The notes below the pieces were generated by a model that ran no database searches, was not told where the DNA came from, and worked only from the letters and a program-made list of their open reading frames with translations. A program made the position numbers and the translations under genes. Below, piece after piece: positions 33,966 to 45,751 of a DNA stretch of 64,000 nucleotides (its first letter is position 1; each line of letters begins with the position of its first letter). Origin of the DNA: Microglena sp. YARC (taxonomy: Eukaryota; Chlorophyta; Chlorophyceae; Chlamydomonadales; Chlamydomonadaceae); assembly GCA_022414725.1 (NCBI GenBank), contig CM039462.1, forward strand, positions 113,011,172 through 113,075,171, in the 5' to 3' direction.

Positions 33966-34675
33966 ATGCTAAATGTAATTGTGCATGCAATGTATAAGGT
34001 TCATTATATACTTATATACACTTCTATTTATTGTATATACTTATATACACTTCTATTTATTGTATATACTTATATACACTTCTATTTATTGTATATACTT
34101 ATATACACTTCTATTTACTGTATATACTTATATACACTTCTATTTATTGTATATACTTATATACACTTCTATTTATTGTATATACTTATATACACTTCTA
34201 TTTATTGTATATACTTATATACATTTCTATTTATTGTATATACTTATATACATTTATATTTATTGTATATACTTATATACACTTCTATTTACTGTATATA
34301 CTTATATACACTTCTATTTATTGTATATACTTATATACACTTCTATTTATTGTATATACTTATATACACTTATATTTATTGTATATACTTATATACACTT
34401 ATATTTATTGTATATACTTATATACACTTCTATTTATTGTATATGCTTATATACACTTATATTTATTGTATATACTTATATACACTTCTATTTATTGTAT
34501 ATACTTATATACACTTCTATTTATTGTATATACTTATATACACTTCTGTTTATTGTATATACTTATATACACTTCTATTTATTGTATATACTTATATACT
34601 CTTCTATTTGTTGTATATACTTATATACACTTCTATTTATTGTCTATACTTATATACACTTCTATTTATTGTAGG
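33966..34675. repeat. 29-30-base AT-rich array
   Basis: TATACACTTCTATTTATTGTATATACTTA repeated about 24 times with few changes. All three + frames stay open because the unit lacks stops. This is not coding. Confidence 0.95.
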
Positions 34676-34792
34676 CAAGCAACTTATATTTAAGTTAAAT
34701 ATACGTATATTAAGTTAAATATAATTGTGCATGCATTGTATATCCAATGTATAAGGTTCATTATATACTTATATACTGCACTTCTATTTATT

Positions 34793-34842
34793 GTATACAA
34801 GAAAAGCTGCCAGCACTACTACCTCTTTGATTTCTGCTGTAA
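34793..34842 (+). pseudogene. Second copy of the exon 5 end with intact donor
   Basis: TACAAGAAAAGCTGCCAGCACTACTACCTC and the following TTTGATTTCTGCT|GTAAGT repeat the last 14 codons of exon 5. The frame is kept but there are changes before the HYYLFDFC motif. The upstream CATGCAG acceptor is missing, and only a weak TACAAG could serve. It is probably a donor-side duplicate rather than an alternative exon. Confidence 0.65.
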
Positions 34843-34855
34843 GTGACCACTCGAG

Positions 34856-35110
34856 CGTTCATATTTAATGTTATATTCATGTTACATAAAGTATATCATA
34901 TTCAATGTTCTATTCATACATAAAGTAGATCATATTTACACATAAAGTGTATCATAATTAATGTTATATTCATGTTACATAAAGTATATCATATTTAATG
35001 CAATATTCATGTTACATAAAGTATATCATATTTAATGTTATATTCATGTTATATATATTATATCACATTTAAATGTTATAGTCATGGCATATATACCATC
35101 TTTAATGTTT
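34856..35110. repeat. AT-rich repeats of about 44 bases
   Basis: TATTCATGTTACATAAAGTATATCATATTTAATGT recurs about five times with changes. Part of intron 5. Confidence 0.75.
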
Positions 35111-35112
35111 TA

Positions 35113-37625
35113 TCTTGGGAGTCAACATCCAGCATCTAGTCACACGCTTTTTCATCATAATAAGCCATTGCGCCCACCATGTTTTGCTTGTGGTGACAAT
35201 ATGTAAGTCAATGGGTAAGTGGGTGATGCTAGCTACAATGCTACTGCTCTCCTCCTACCGACCCTGATCTAGTCACACGCTCTTTCATCATAATAAGCCA
35301 TTGCGCCCACCATGTTTTGCTTGTGGTGACAATATGTAAGTCAATGGGTAAGTGGGTGATGCTAGCTACAATGCTACTGCTCTCCTCCTACCAACCCTGA
35401 TCTAGTCACACGCTCTTTCATCATGATAAGCCATAGCGCCCACCATGTTTTGCTTGTGGTGACAATATGTAAGTCAATAGGTAAGTGGGTGATGCTAGCT
35501 ACAATGCTACTACTCTCCTCCCACCAACCCTGATCTAGTCACGCGCTTTTTCACCATAATAAGCCATTGAGCCCACCATGTTTTGCTTGTGGTGACAATA
35601 TGTAAGTCAATAGGTAAGTGGGTGATGCTAGCTACAATGCTACTACTCTCCTCCCACCAACCCTGATCTAGTCACACGCTCTTTCATCATAATAAGCCAT
35701 TGCGCCCACCATGTTTTGCTTGTGGTGACAATATGTAAGTCAATAGGTAAGTGGGTGATGCTAGCTACAATGCTACTGCTCACCCCCCACCAACCCTGAT
35801 CTAGTCACGTGCTTTTCCACCATAATAAGCCATTGCGCCCATCATACATCGCTTGTGGTGACAATATGTAAGTCAATAGGTAAGTGGGTGATGCTAGCTA
35901 CAATGCTACTGCTCTCCTCCCACCAACCCTGATCTAATCACGCGCTTTTTCACCATAATAAGCCATTGCGCCCACCATGTTTTGCTTGTGGTGACAATAT
36001 GTAAGTCAATAGGTAAGTGGGTGATGCTAGCTACAATGCTACTGCTCTCCTCCTACCAACCCTGATCTAGTCACACGCTCTTTCATCATGATAAGCCATT
36101 GCGCCCACCATGTTTTTCTTGTGGTGACAATATGTAAGTCAATAGGTAAGTGGGTGATGCTAGCTACAATGCTACTGCTCTCCTCCCACCAACCCTGATC
36201 TAGTCACACGCTTTTTCACCATAATAAGCCATTGCGCCCACCATGTTTTGCTTGTGGTGACAATATGTAAGTCAATAGGTTAGTGGGTGATGCTAGCTAC
36301 AATGCTACTGCTCTCCTCCCACCAACCCTGATCTAGTCACGCGCTTTTTCACCATAATAAGCCATTGCGCCCACCATGTTTTGCTTGTGGTGACAATATG
36401 TAAGTCAATAGGTTAGTGGGTGATGCTAGCTACAATGCTACTGCTCTCCTCCTACCAACCCTGATCTAGTCACGCGCTTTTTCATCATAATAAGCCATTG
36501 CGCCCACCATGTTTTGCTTGTGGTGACAATATGTAAGTCAATAGGTAAGTGGGTGATGCTAGCTACAATGCTACTGCTCTCCTCCCACCATCCCTGATCT
36601 AGTCACGCGCTTTTTCATCATAATAAGCCATTGCAGCCATCATGCTTTGCTTGTGGTGACAATATGTAAGTCAATAGGTAAGTGGGTGATGCTACCTACA
36701 ATGCTACTGCTCTCCTCCCACCAACCCTGATCTAGTCACGTGCTTTTCCACCATAATAAGACATTGCGCCCATCATACATCGCTTGTGGTGACAATATGT
36801 AAGTCAATAGGTAAGTGGGTGATGCTAGCTACAATGCCACTACTCTCCTCCCACCAACCCTGATCTAGTCACGCGCTCTTTCATCATGATAAGCCATTGC
36901 GCCCACCATGTTTTTCTTGTGGTGACAATATGTAAGTCAATAGGTAAGTGGGTGATGCTAGCTACAATGCTACTGCTCTCCTCCTACCAACCCTGATCTA
37001 GTCACACGCTCTTTCATCATGATAAGCCATTGCGCCCACCATGTTTTGCTTGTGGTGACAATATGTAAGTCAATAGGTAAGTGGGTGATGCTAGCTACAA
37101 TGCTACTACTCTCCTCCCACCAACCCTGATCTAGTCACGCGCTTTTTCACCATAATAAGCCATTGCGCCCACCATGTTTTGCTTGTGGTGACAATATGTA
37201 AGTCAATAGGTTAGTGGGTGATGCTAGCTACAATGCTACTGCTCTCCTCCTACCAACCCTGATCTAGTCACGCGCTTTTTCATCATAATAAGCCATTGCG
37301 CCCACCATGTTTTGCTTGTGGTGACAATATGTAAGTCAATAGGTAAGTGGGTGATGCTAGCTACAATGCTACTGCTCTCCTCCTACCAACCCTGATCTAG
37401 TCACGCGCTTTTTCATCATAATAAGCCATTGCAGCTATCATGCTTTGCTTGTGGTGACAATATGTAAGTCAATAGGTAAGTGGGTGATGCTACCTACAAT
37501 GCTACTGCTCACCCCCCACCAACCCTGATCTAGTCACGTGCTTTTCCACCATAATAAGCCATTGCGCCCATCATACATCGCTTGTGGTGACAATATGTAA
37601 GTCAATAGGTAAGTGGGTGATGCTA
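35113..37625. repeat. 133-bp satellite array, forward block
   Basis: About 18-19 units of 133-134 bases: CTAGTCAC-CGC-TTTTCA-CATAATAAGCC..., then GTAAGTCAATAGGTAAGTGGGTGATGCTAGCTACAATG and CTCCTCC-ACCAACCCTGAT. Units are highly similar, with a few shared variants (a GCCCATCATACATCGC form recurs every few units), indicating higher-order amplification. I find no exon sequence in it. Confidence 0.9.
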
Positions 37626-37651
37626 ACTTTGCACTATGCCACCATTGTTGC

Positions 37652-37814
37652 CACCATAATAAGTCATTGCAGCACAATAACTTGAAGCACCTGCCGCTCC
37701 AGAGCGGTGCGTGCTTGTCACAATCCACTCTACCTCAGTGGCATGTGACAAGCGCGCGCCGTTTTGGAGGGGCAGGCGCTTCAAGTTATTGTGCCGCGAT
37801 GACTTATTATGGTA
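37652..37814. repeat. Palindrome at the turning point of the 133-bp satellite
   Basis: CCACCATAATAAGTCATTG... pairs with ...GATGACTTATTATGGT over arms of about 65 bases that include CACAATAACTTGAAG and TGCTTGTCACA, with a spacer of about 30 bases. The right arm plus flank returns at 37930-38006. Confidence 0.75.
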
Positions 37815-38460
37815 TCAAAGTGCTTGAGTAGACCAGAGTTGGTGGGAGGAGAGTCATAGCATTGTAGCTAACATAACCCACTTACCTATTGACTTACATA
37901 TCGTAACCACAAGCAAACTGAACTTCAGTGGCATGTGACAAGCGCGCGCCGCTTTGGAGGGGCAGGCGCTTCAAGTTATTGTGCCGCGATGACTTATTAT
38001 GGTGGCAACTTCAAATAGAGTTGAGCTTAGTTACATAGCTTCAGCCAGCAATTTGGCTGCTCTCCATCTTCGGCAGTAAAAAGACATTTACCAGGGGAAA
38101 TGGTCGTGGTGGCTATTATGGTGGTAAAGTGCGTGAGTATATTAGGGTTGGTGGGTGAGAGTGGTAGCATTGTAGCTAGCATCACCCACTTACCTATTGA
38201 CTTACATATAATCACCACAAGCAAAGTATGATGGGCGCAATGGCTTAGTATGGTGGCAAAGCGCGTGATTAGACCATGGTTGGTGGGAGGAGAGTCGTAG
38301 CATTGTAGCTAGCATCACCCACTTACCTATTGACTTACATATACTCACCACAAGCAAAGTATGATGGCCGAAATGGCTTATTATGGCGGCAAAGCGCGTG
38401 ACAAGAGCATGAGAGGGTTGGTGGGAGGAGAGTGGTAGCATTGCAGCTAGCATTAACCAC
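37815..38460. repeat. 133-bp satellite, inverted block
   Basis: Four or so units of the satellite in reverse orientation (GGTTGGTGGGAGGAGAGT-GTAGCATTGTAGCTAGCATCACCCACTTACC...), more diverged than the forward block. They follow the palindrome at 37652-37814. Confidence 0.8.
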
Positions 38461-38640
38461 TTACTCGAGCAAGAGTTAATGTCAGGAGCTTGAATTGTTT
38501 GCTGACTTTATTTTGAGGATGGATAGAACAACCTCCTCCCTCCCCTGGTTCAAACGTTTTAGATAATTTATAACCAAATGCGATAATAAGCGTACAATTA
38601 AATTATCATCCCCAAATGAGATGATGATTTAATTATATTG
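38461..38640. other. AT-rich intron stretch
   Basis: Nothing recognisable apart from short AT-rich inverted motifs. Confidence 0.4.
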
Positions 38641-38825
38641 TATATGTTGTATAATTAAAAGATCATTGTAGCACGAACTCGGGGCCCCCGTCGGTTAAAC
38701 GATTGGGTCAGTTCAACAATGCTTTTTCTTTTTAAGCACTTCCTATCTCGGTTGGGCAAGTCCCTTTAGCCTATTGGGCCTACCCCTGGACTGTAACATA
38801 CAGACAGACCCCATCCTGGCACATT
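38640..38825 (+). repeat. Dispersed repeat of about 170 bases, copy A
   Basis: From TTAAAAGATCATTGTAGCACGAAC, through GGGCCCCCGTCG-TTAAACGATTG and GGTTGGGCAAGTCCCTTTAGCC, to CCTACCCCTGGACTGTAACATAC. It matches 62815-63000, and fragments occur at 33578 (inverted) and 57977. Probably a short interspersed element. Confidence 0.75.
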
Positions 38826-38839
38826 TGTATTTGTGCGCC

Positions 38840-39428
38840 CTCCTGACTAGCTTACAAAACATGCATGCACTTGCACACCCTTCCTGCTTCCTGGTTTCAG
38901 TTTGACTAGCTTACAAAACATGCATGCACTTGCACACCCTTCCTGCTTCCTGGTTTCAGATTGACTAGCTTACAAAACATGCATGCACTTGCACACCCTT
39001 CCTGCTTCCTGGTTTCAGATTGGGGGAACCTGCTGATACACATGAACCAACCACCTCACCTATTAACCTCACCCACCCACCCAGGCACCCACCTCTCCAT
39101 CAACACCTCACTCACCCACCTCTCCCTAACCCTTTTCAACCACCCACCCACACCCACACCCACACCCACACCCTTCCTGGTTTCAGATTAGGCAAACCAT
39201 CTTCTGCAGATGCACCTGAACCAACCACCTCACCTGCTAACCTCACCCACACACACACCTCACCCTCAACACCTCACTCACCCACCACACCCACACCCAC
39301 ACCCACACCCTTCCTGATTCCTGGTTTCAGATCGGGCAAACCACCTTCTGCAGATGCACCTGAACCAACCACCTCACCTGTTAACCTCACCCACACACCC
39401 ACCTCACCCTCAACACCTCACTCACCCA

Positions 39429-39522
<94 letters not shown>

Positions 39523-39686
39523 CCTGGTTTCAGATTGGGCAAACCATCATCTGCAGATGCACCTGAAACAACCACCTCACCTGTTAACCTCACCCACCCA
39601 CCCACCTCACCCTCAACACCTCACTCACCCACCAAACCCATACCCACACCCTACCAACCCATGCCCTTCCTGATTCCTGGTTTCAG
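38840..39686 (+). repeat. Acceptor-side array of GPC1 exon 6
   Basis: CCTTCCTG-TTCCTGGTTTCAG followed by ATTGG-(C/G)AA-CC recurs. Three 58-base units lie at 38848-39020 and longer units have exon-like starts at about 39020, 39187, 39333 and 39533. Each keeps about a dozen codons of exon 6, then CACC-rich filler. A (CA)n run lies at 39430-39518. Confidence 0.8.
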
Positions 39687-39751
39687 ATTGGGCAAACCTG
39701 CTCCTGCTGATGCAGCTCTGGATATTTCCGGATCTAGAGTGGCTTGGAATG
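39687..39751 (+). CDS. GPC1: GPC1 exon 6: NLLLL membrane span
   Basis: AT completes TAT (Tyr) after exon 5. The exon then reads [21 protein letters not shown] and ends at AATG|GTGAGG in phase 0. NLLLL--LW-FP---WL directly follows the DFCYW motif in the DUF2838 family. The copies on both sides hold only its first or last part; this is the one place where both halves are joined. Confidence 0.87.
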
Positions 39752-39799
39752 GTGAGGTTCGTGCTTGTGCGTGTGCGTGCATGTGTCCGTGTGTGCATT

Positions 39800-40925
39800 C
39801 CACCCTACCTGCAGATGCAGCTGTGGATACTTCTGAATCTAGAATGGCTTGGAATGGTGAGGGTTAGGTTTGTGCGAGTGTGTGCATGTGTCCATGTGTG
39901 CATTCCACCCTACCTGCAGATGCAGCTGTGGATACTTCTGAATCTATAATGGCTTGGAATGGTGAGGGTTAGGTTTGTGCGTGTGTGTGCATGTGTACGT
40001 GTGTGCATTCCACCCTACCTGCAGATGCAGCTGTGGATACTTCTGAATCTAGAATGGCTTGAAATGGTGAGGGTTAGGTTTGTGCGCGTGTGTGCATGTG
40101 TCCGTGTTTGCATTCCACCCTACCTGCAGATGCAGCTGTGGATACTTCTGAATCTATAATGGCTTGGAATAGTGAGGGTTAGGTTTGTGCGTGTGTGTGC
40201 ATGTGTCCATGTGTGCATTCCACCCTACCTGCAGATGCAGCTGTGGATACTTCTGAATCTAGAATGGCTTGGAATGGTGAGGGTTAGGTTTGTGCGTGTG
40301 TGTGCATGTGTACGTGTGTGCATTCCACCCTACCTGCAGATGCAGCTGTGGATACTTCTGAATCTATAATGGCTTGGAATGGTGAGGGTTAGGTTTGTGC
40401 GCGTGTGTGCATGTGTCCGTGTTTGCATTCCACCCTACCTGCAGATGCAGCTGTGGATACTTCTGAATCTATAATGGCTTGGAATAGTGAGGGTTAGGTT
40501 TGTGCGAGTGTGTGCATGTGTACGTGTGTGCATTCCACCCTACCTGCAGATGCAGCTGTGGATACTTCTGAATCTAGAATGGCTTGGAATGGTGAGGGTT
40601 AGGTTTGTGCGAGTGTGTGCATGTGTACGTGTGTGCATTCCACCCTACCTGCAGACGCAGCTGTGGATACTTCTGAATCTAGAACGGCTTGGAATGGTGA
40701 GGGTTAGGTTTGTGCGAGTGTGTGCATGTGTTCGTGTGTGCATTCCACCCTACCTGCAGATGCAGCTGTGGATACTCCCGGATCTATAATGGCTTAGAAT
40801 GGTGAGGGTTAGGTTTGTGCGAGTGTGTGCATGTGTACGTGTGTGCATTCCACCCTACCCACAGATGCACCTGTTGATACTCCCGGATCTAGAATGGCTT
40901 GGAATGGTGAGGGTCGTGTTGGTGC
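39800..40925 (+). repeat. Donor-side array of GPC1 exon 6, 105-bp units
   Basis: Eleven units at a period of 105 bases from about 39810 to 40860 carry ATGCAGCTGTGGATACTTCTGAATCTAGAATGGCTTGGAATG and the donor GTGAGGGTTAGG. A G/T-rich link ends in TGCATTCCACCCTACCTGCAG. Each unit thus has an intact donor and also an AG that could act as an acceptor. Confidence 0.9.
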
Positions 40926-41561
40926 GTGTGAGTGCATGTGAGTGCAAGTGTTTGTGCGTATGTGTGCATGTGTTTGTGCGTGTGTGTGCATGTGTTTGTG
41001 CGTGTGTGTGCATGTGTTTGTGCGGGTGTGTGTGCATGTGTTTGTGCGGGTGTGTGCATGTGTTTGTGCAGGTGCGTGTGCATATGTTTGTGCGTGTGTG
41101 CATGAGTTTGTGTGTGTGTGCATGTGTATGTGCGGGTGTGTGTGCATGTGTTTGTGCGTGTGTGTTTGTGTGTGTGTGCATGTGTTTATGCGTGTGTGTG
41201 CATGTGTTTGTGCGAGAGTGTGCATGTGTTTGTGCGCGTGTGTGCATGTGTGTGTGCATGTATGTTCATGTGTTTGTGTGTGTGTGCATGCGTTTATGCA
41301 TGTGTGTGCATGTGCTTGTGCGTGTGTGTGCATGTGTTTGTGTGTGTGAGCATGTATTTGTGTGTGTGTGCATGTGTTTATGTGTGTGTGCATGTGCTTG
41401 TGCTTGTGTGTGCATGTGTTTGTGCGCGTGTGCATGCGTTTGTGTGTGTGTGAGCATGTATTTGTGTGTGTGTGTGTGCATGTGCTTATGTATGTGAGTG
41501 CATGTGCGTGTGCTTGTGTGGGCATGTGTGTGGGCATGTGTTTGTGCTGTGTGTGCATGTA

Positions 41562-41608
<47 letters not shown>

Positions 41609-41640
41609 ATGTGTTTATGCGTGTGTGTGCATGTGCTTAC
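40926..41640. repeat. GTGTGTGCATGTGTTT array
   Basis: G/T-rich units of 14-24 bases derived from the link of the 105-bp repeat, amplified over about 700 bases, with a pure (GT)n run at 41564-41607. Long open frames on both strands are shadows of the repeat. Confidence 0.9.
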
Positions 41641-42500
41641 CACCCTACCCACAGATGCAGATGTGGATAATCCCAGATCTAGAGTGGCTTGGATTAGTGC
41701 ACACCACCTCCTCACCCGCCCACCCTCCTCAAACCCTCACCCTCACCCTACACCCACCCCCCTCAACCTACACCAACCCACCCACCTCACACACATCAGG
41801 TATCCTTTGCCTTTCCCACAGGTCTATTGGCATGGCTACGCACTCGCCCCTCGCCCCCCCCCACCCCACCCCACCCCCCACACACACGCACATTGACACC
41901 AACACACACACACACCCTCCTCACCCTACATCCACCCACCACCCACCCACCTTACCCACACCAGGTCTCTTTTGCCTTTCCCACGGGTCAATTGGCATGG
42001 CTACGCACTCGCCCTCGCCCCACCCCACCCACCCCACCCCACCCCCACACACACGCACATTGACACCAACACACACACACACCCTCCTCACCCTACATCC
42101 ACCCACCACCACCCACCTTACCCACACCAGGTATCTTTTGCCTTCCCACGGGTCTATTGGCATGGCTACGCACTCGCCCCTCGCCCACCACCCCACCCAC
42201 CCACCCCACCCCCCACACACCACGCACATTGACACCAACACACACACACACACTCCTCACCCTACATCCACCCACCACCCACCACCTTACCCACACCAGG
42301 TCTCTTTTGCCTTTCCCACGGGTCTATTGGGCATGGCTACGCACTCGCCCTCGCCCCACCCCACCCCCCACACACACGCACACTGACACCAACACACACA
42401 CACTCCCCACCCTACATCCACCCACCACCCACCCACCCACCCCTTACATCCACTCACCACCCACCCACCACCCACCACCCACCCACCTTACCCACACCAG
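41641..42500 (+). repeat. Last exon 6 copy, then acceptor-side array of exon 7
   Basis: A final exon 6-like copy with a damaged donor (GATTAGTGC) lies at about 41650-41700. Then four units of 165-200 bases with acceptors ACA(C/T)CAG carry GT-TCTTTTGCCTTTCCCAC and GG-TCTATTGGCATGGCTACGC. Exon-like starts are at 41800, 41965, 42131 and 42300. They stop matching the exon after about 16 codons, and C/A-rich filler follows. Confidence 0.85.
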
Positions 42501-42584
42501 GTATCTTTTGCCTTTACCACGGGACCGTTATCATGGTCTATCCTTGCCTTCCGCAACAGTCTGGTGTTTCATGACTTGGACAAG
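42501..42584 (+). CDS. GPC1: GPC1 exon 7: RNSLVFHDLDK motif
   Basis: The acceptor CACACCAG is followed by 28 codons in phase 0: VSFAFTTGPLSWSILAF, then RNSLVFHDLDK. The donor is AAG|GTGAGA. G-L-W-I---RNSLVFH-LDK is the most conserved block of the GPC1 family and gives firm identification. The hydrophobic first part is a membrane span. His and Asp in FHDLD are candidates for an active-site role, which is inference from conservation. Confidence 0.9.
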
Positions 42585-42679
42585 GTGAGATAACATCCAT
42601 TGTGTATTAAATATTATATTATAAAATACATATTTATATAGTGCGTTTGTGTAAGCTATTTGTATATCGTGTGGTATAC

Positions 42680-43245
42680 ACGTTTTACCACGGTACTGTT
42701 GTCATGGTCCATCCTTGCCTTCTACAACAGCCTGGTGTTTCATGACTTGGACAAGGTAATATAACATGTGTATTACCTGGTATTACTTATCATAATTAAA
42801 AATATATATCTATATTGTGCATATGTATAAGCTATTTAGATGTCTTGTGGTGTAAACCTTGTCCCACAAGACCGTTGTCATGGTCTGTCCTTGCCTTCCG
42901 CAACAGCCTGGTGTTTCAACCGTTGTCATGGTCTGTCCTTGCCTTCCGCAACAGCCTGGTGTTTCAACCGTTGTCATGGTCTGTCCTTGCCTTCCGCAAC
43001 AGCCTGGTGTTTCAACCGTTGTCATGGTCTGTCCTTGCCTTCCGCAACAGCCTGGTGTTTCATGACTTTGACAAGGTAAGATAACATGTGAATTACATAT
43101 TATAATTTAAAATGTGAGTATTTCTTGTGCATATGTACAAGCTATATAGATGTCTTGTGGTTTATACCTGGTACTATTGGTCCATTGTCATGGTCCATCC
43201 TTGCCTTGAGCAACAGCCTGGTGTTTCATGACTTGGACAAGGTGA
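42680..43245 (+). repeat. Donor-side copies of GPC1 exon 7
   Basis: Three further copies of the exon end: 42686-42754 (with Arg changed to Tyr in RNSLVF, donor GTAATA), 42862-43077 (donor GTAAGA) and 43185-43239 (donor GTGAAA). The middle copy contains a 48-base segment repeated four times at 42871, 42919, 42967 and 43015. None has a recognisable acceptor. Confidence 0.85.
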
Positions 43246-43900
43246 AATAATGTTCATGGTGTGTAATGTGTAACATGGTGTGTAATGTTCATGGTGTGTA
43301 ATGTTCATGGTGTGTAATGTTCATGGTGTGTAATGGTCATGGTGTGTAATGGTCATGGTGTGTAATGTTCATAGTGTGTAATGGTCATGGTGTGTAATAA
43401 TCATGGTGTGTAATTGTCATGCGTGTGTAATGGTCATGGTGTGTAATGGTCATGGTGTGTAATGGTCATGGTGTGTAATGGTCATGGTGTGTAATGGTCA
43501 TGGTGTGTAATGTTCATGTGGCATGGTGTGTAATGGTCATGGTGTGTTATGTTCATGGTGTGTAATGTTCATGGTGTGTCATGTTCATGGTGTGTAATGG
43601 TCATGGTGTGTAATGGTCATGGTGTGTAATGTTCATGGTGTGTAATGTTCATGGTGTGTAATGTTCATGGTGTGTAATGTTCATGGTGTGTAATGTTCAT
43701 GGTGTGTAATGTTCATGGTGTGTAATGTTCATGGTGTGTAATGTTCATGGTGTGTAATGTTCATGGTGTGTAATGGTCATGGTGTGTAATGGTCATGGTG
43801 TGTAATGTTCATGGTGTGTAATGTTCATGGTGTGTAATGTTCATGGTGTGTAATGTTCATGGTGTGTAATGTTCATGGTGTGTAATGTTCATGGTGTGTA
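43240..43900. repeat. 16-base array ATGGTGTGTAATGTTC
   Basis: About 40 tandem units with GTTC/GGTC variants. It probably arose from the donor region of the last exon 7 copy (AATGTTCATGGTGTG). Confidence 0.95.
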
Positions 43901-43904
43901 TATA

Positions 43905-44160
43905 TATATTCCGACAAGCTTTTTCCTACTCTTCACGTCAAGAAGTCACGCCAACATCTCACCTTGGATAAGCACTGCTATGGATGGGCAGCACTGTGCC
44001 AGTGTGAATCATTTGCTAATAATTGTTATTGTCACACTGGTTTCTGTGTGGAACAAGTCCTATGCAGCGCCGCAAGGGACGCGGAAAATTGGTGGAGTGT
44101 GTTGGCAGCGGAACGAAAGGTGGCAACGATGGAGCTGACCGAAGCGAGTTAGTTACGCGA
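43905..44160 (+). CDS. Cys-rich open frame inside intron 7, unknown
   Basis: A + strand frame reads to TAG at about 44150 and contains YGWAALCQCESFANNCYC and then TGFCVEQVLC. Its composition is balanced and unlike the repeats around it. It has no clear ATG and no recognised family, and could be a remnant of an inserted element. The following bases (GCGGAACGAAAGG, later AAAGGCTTATCAAA-CCCTACCACAAGGT) have a counterpart at 51317-51357. Confidence 0.2.
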
Positions 44161-44520
44161 CTGTTGCCTTACGTGTCAGGCTTCAAGTTTTTTTTCCCGG
44201 TCAAACAGACAAATGGATAAACATGGGGGCTCACGCCCCCTTGAAGAGGGGGCTCCGCCAAAAAGGCTTATCAAATCCCTACCACAAGGTCAGATAAGAA
44301 TCACACAGCCTACCCGCCTGTCCCCAGCAGGGTCCTACATTTTGTCAAATTGGTCAGCGCTTAAAGCGCACCAACGTCCAATTGGTCAGCGCTTTGTAGT
44401 GCAAAAACCGCAAAAACTGCGCGCTGCGACCACAGGGGGTTGAAAAAACTGCGAGAAACGCGTAGTGGGGCTCAAAAAGCGTGTGCAAAATCGGCTGCTG
44501 CGCGCGCTTTGTAGTACCCT
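44161..44520. other. Possible mobile-element remnant
   Basis: Contains the pairing segment GGGGGCTCACGCCCCC at 44225-44240 and a near copy of it, plus two copies of ATTGGTCAGCGCTT about 40 bases apart. A stretch near 44263-44287 resembles 51329-51357. No gene is seen. Confidence 0.35.
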
Positions 44521-44603
44521 GGTCCCCAGGTGACCCTGTTCCTCCACCTTGTCCAGCCACGGCATCTTGGGCCTTCGCTGGTTCCCACCCATAATATATG
44601 TAT

Positions 44604-44678
<75 letters not shown>

Positions 44679-44849
44679 TATATATAATATATATATATAT
44701 ATATATGTATAGATATAGATATAGATATAGATATAGATTAGATAGATATAGATATAGATATAGATATAGATATAGATATAGATATAGATATAGATATAGA
44801 TATACGATATAGATATAAGATATAGATATTAAGATATAGATATAGATAT

Positions 44850-44898
<49 letters not shown>

Positions 44899-45751
44899 AA
44901 TGATAATATAAATGCAAATAATAATATGTATATGTAAATTATAAGATGTATATGTAAATTATAAGATGTATATGTAAATAATAATATATGTGGTAAATGG
45001 TTGTATACACCAGTGCATCACTCAATTTACAAGATACATCACCCTGCCCCCAGGTCACCTATTTGTTCCTCCACCTCGTCCAAGCCATGGCAACTTGGGC
45101 CCTTCTCTGGTTCCCACCCATGTACATATATATGTAAATAATACTATGTATTTGTAAATAATAACATATATGGTTTATGGTTGTATACACCAGTGCATCA
45201 CTCAATTTACAAGATACATCACCCTGCCCCCAGGTCACCTATTTGTTCCTCCACCTCGTCCAAGCCATGGCAACTTGGGCCCTTCGCTGGTTCCCACCCA
45301 TGTACATATATATGTAAATAATACTATGTATTTGTAAATAATAACATATATGGTTTATGGTTGTATACACCAGTGCATCACTCAATTTACAAGATACATC
45401 ACCCTGCCCCCAGGTCACCTCCTTGTTCCTCCACCTCGTCCCAGCCATGGCAACTTGGGCCATTTGCTGGTTCCCACCCATGTACATATATATGTAAATA
45501 ATACTATGTATTTGTAAATAATAACATATATGGTTTATTTTTGTATACACCAGTGCATCACTCAGTTTACAAGATACATCACCCTGCCCCCAGGTCACCT
45601 CCTTGTTCCTCCACCTCGTCCCAGCCATGGCAACTTGGGCCATTTGCTGGTTACCACTCATACATATATATGTAAATAATAACATATATGGTTTATGGTT
45701 GTATACACCAGTGCATCACTCAGTTTACAATATACATTACCCTGCCCCCAG
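44521..45751 (+). repeat. Acceptor-side array of GPC1 exon 8, 180-bp units
   Basis: Exon-like starts at 44530, 45054, 45234, 45414 and 45594 follow CCCCAG. They read VT-LFLHLVQAMATWALLW and FPP before AT-rich filler. The last four are spaced exactly 180 bases apart. Between 44593 and 44895 lies an AT/ATAGAT simple repeat. These copies preserve the correct frame of the exon start better than the real exon 8 does. Confidence 0.85.

Noticed and set aside
33966..34718. Three overlapping frames of 220-250 codons (YIHFYLLYIL repeats)
   Set aside because: The AT-rich 29-30-base unit has no stop in any + frame. All three frames being open shows it is not coding.
35113..37625. CRISPR-like array of regular repeats
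   Set aside because: Units are contiguous with no unique spacers, the unit is 133 bases, and the DNA is eukaryotic.
40799..41715. Long Cys/Val-rich frames on + and His/Thr-rich frames on -
   Set aside because: Shadows of the GTGTGTGCATGTG array.
42680..43245. Mutually exclusive exon 7 variants
   Set aside because: The downstream copies have donors but no acceptor, as expected from donor-side tandem duplication.
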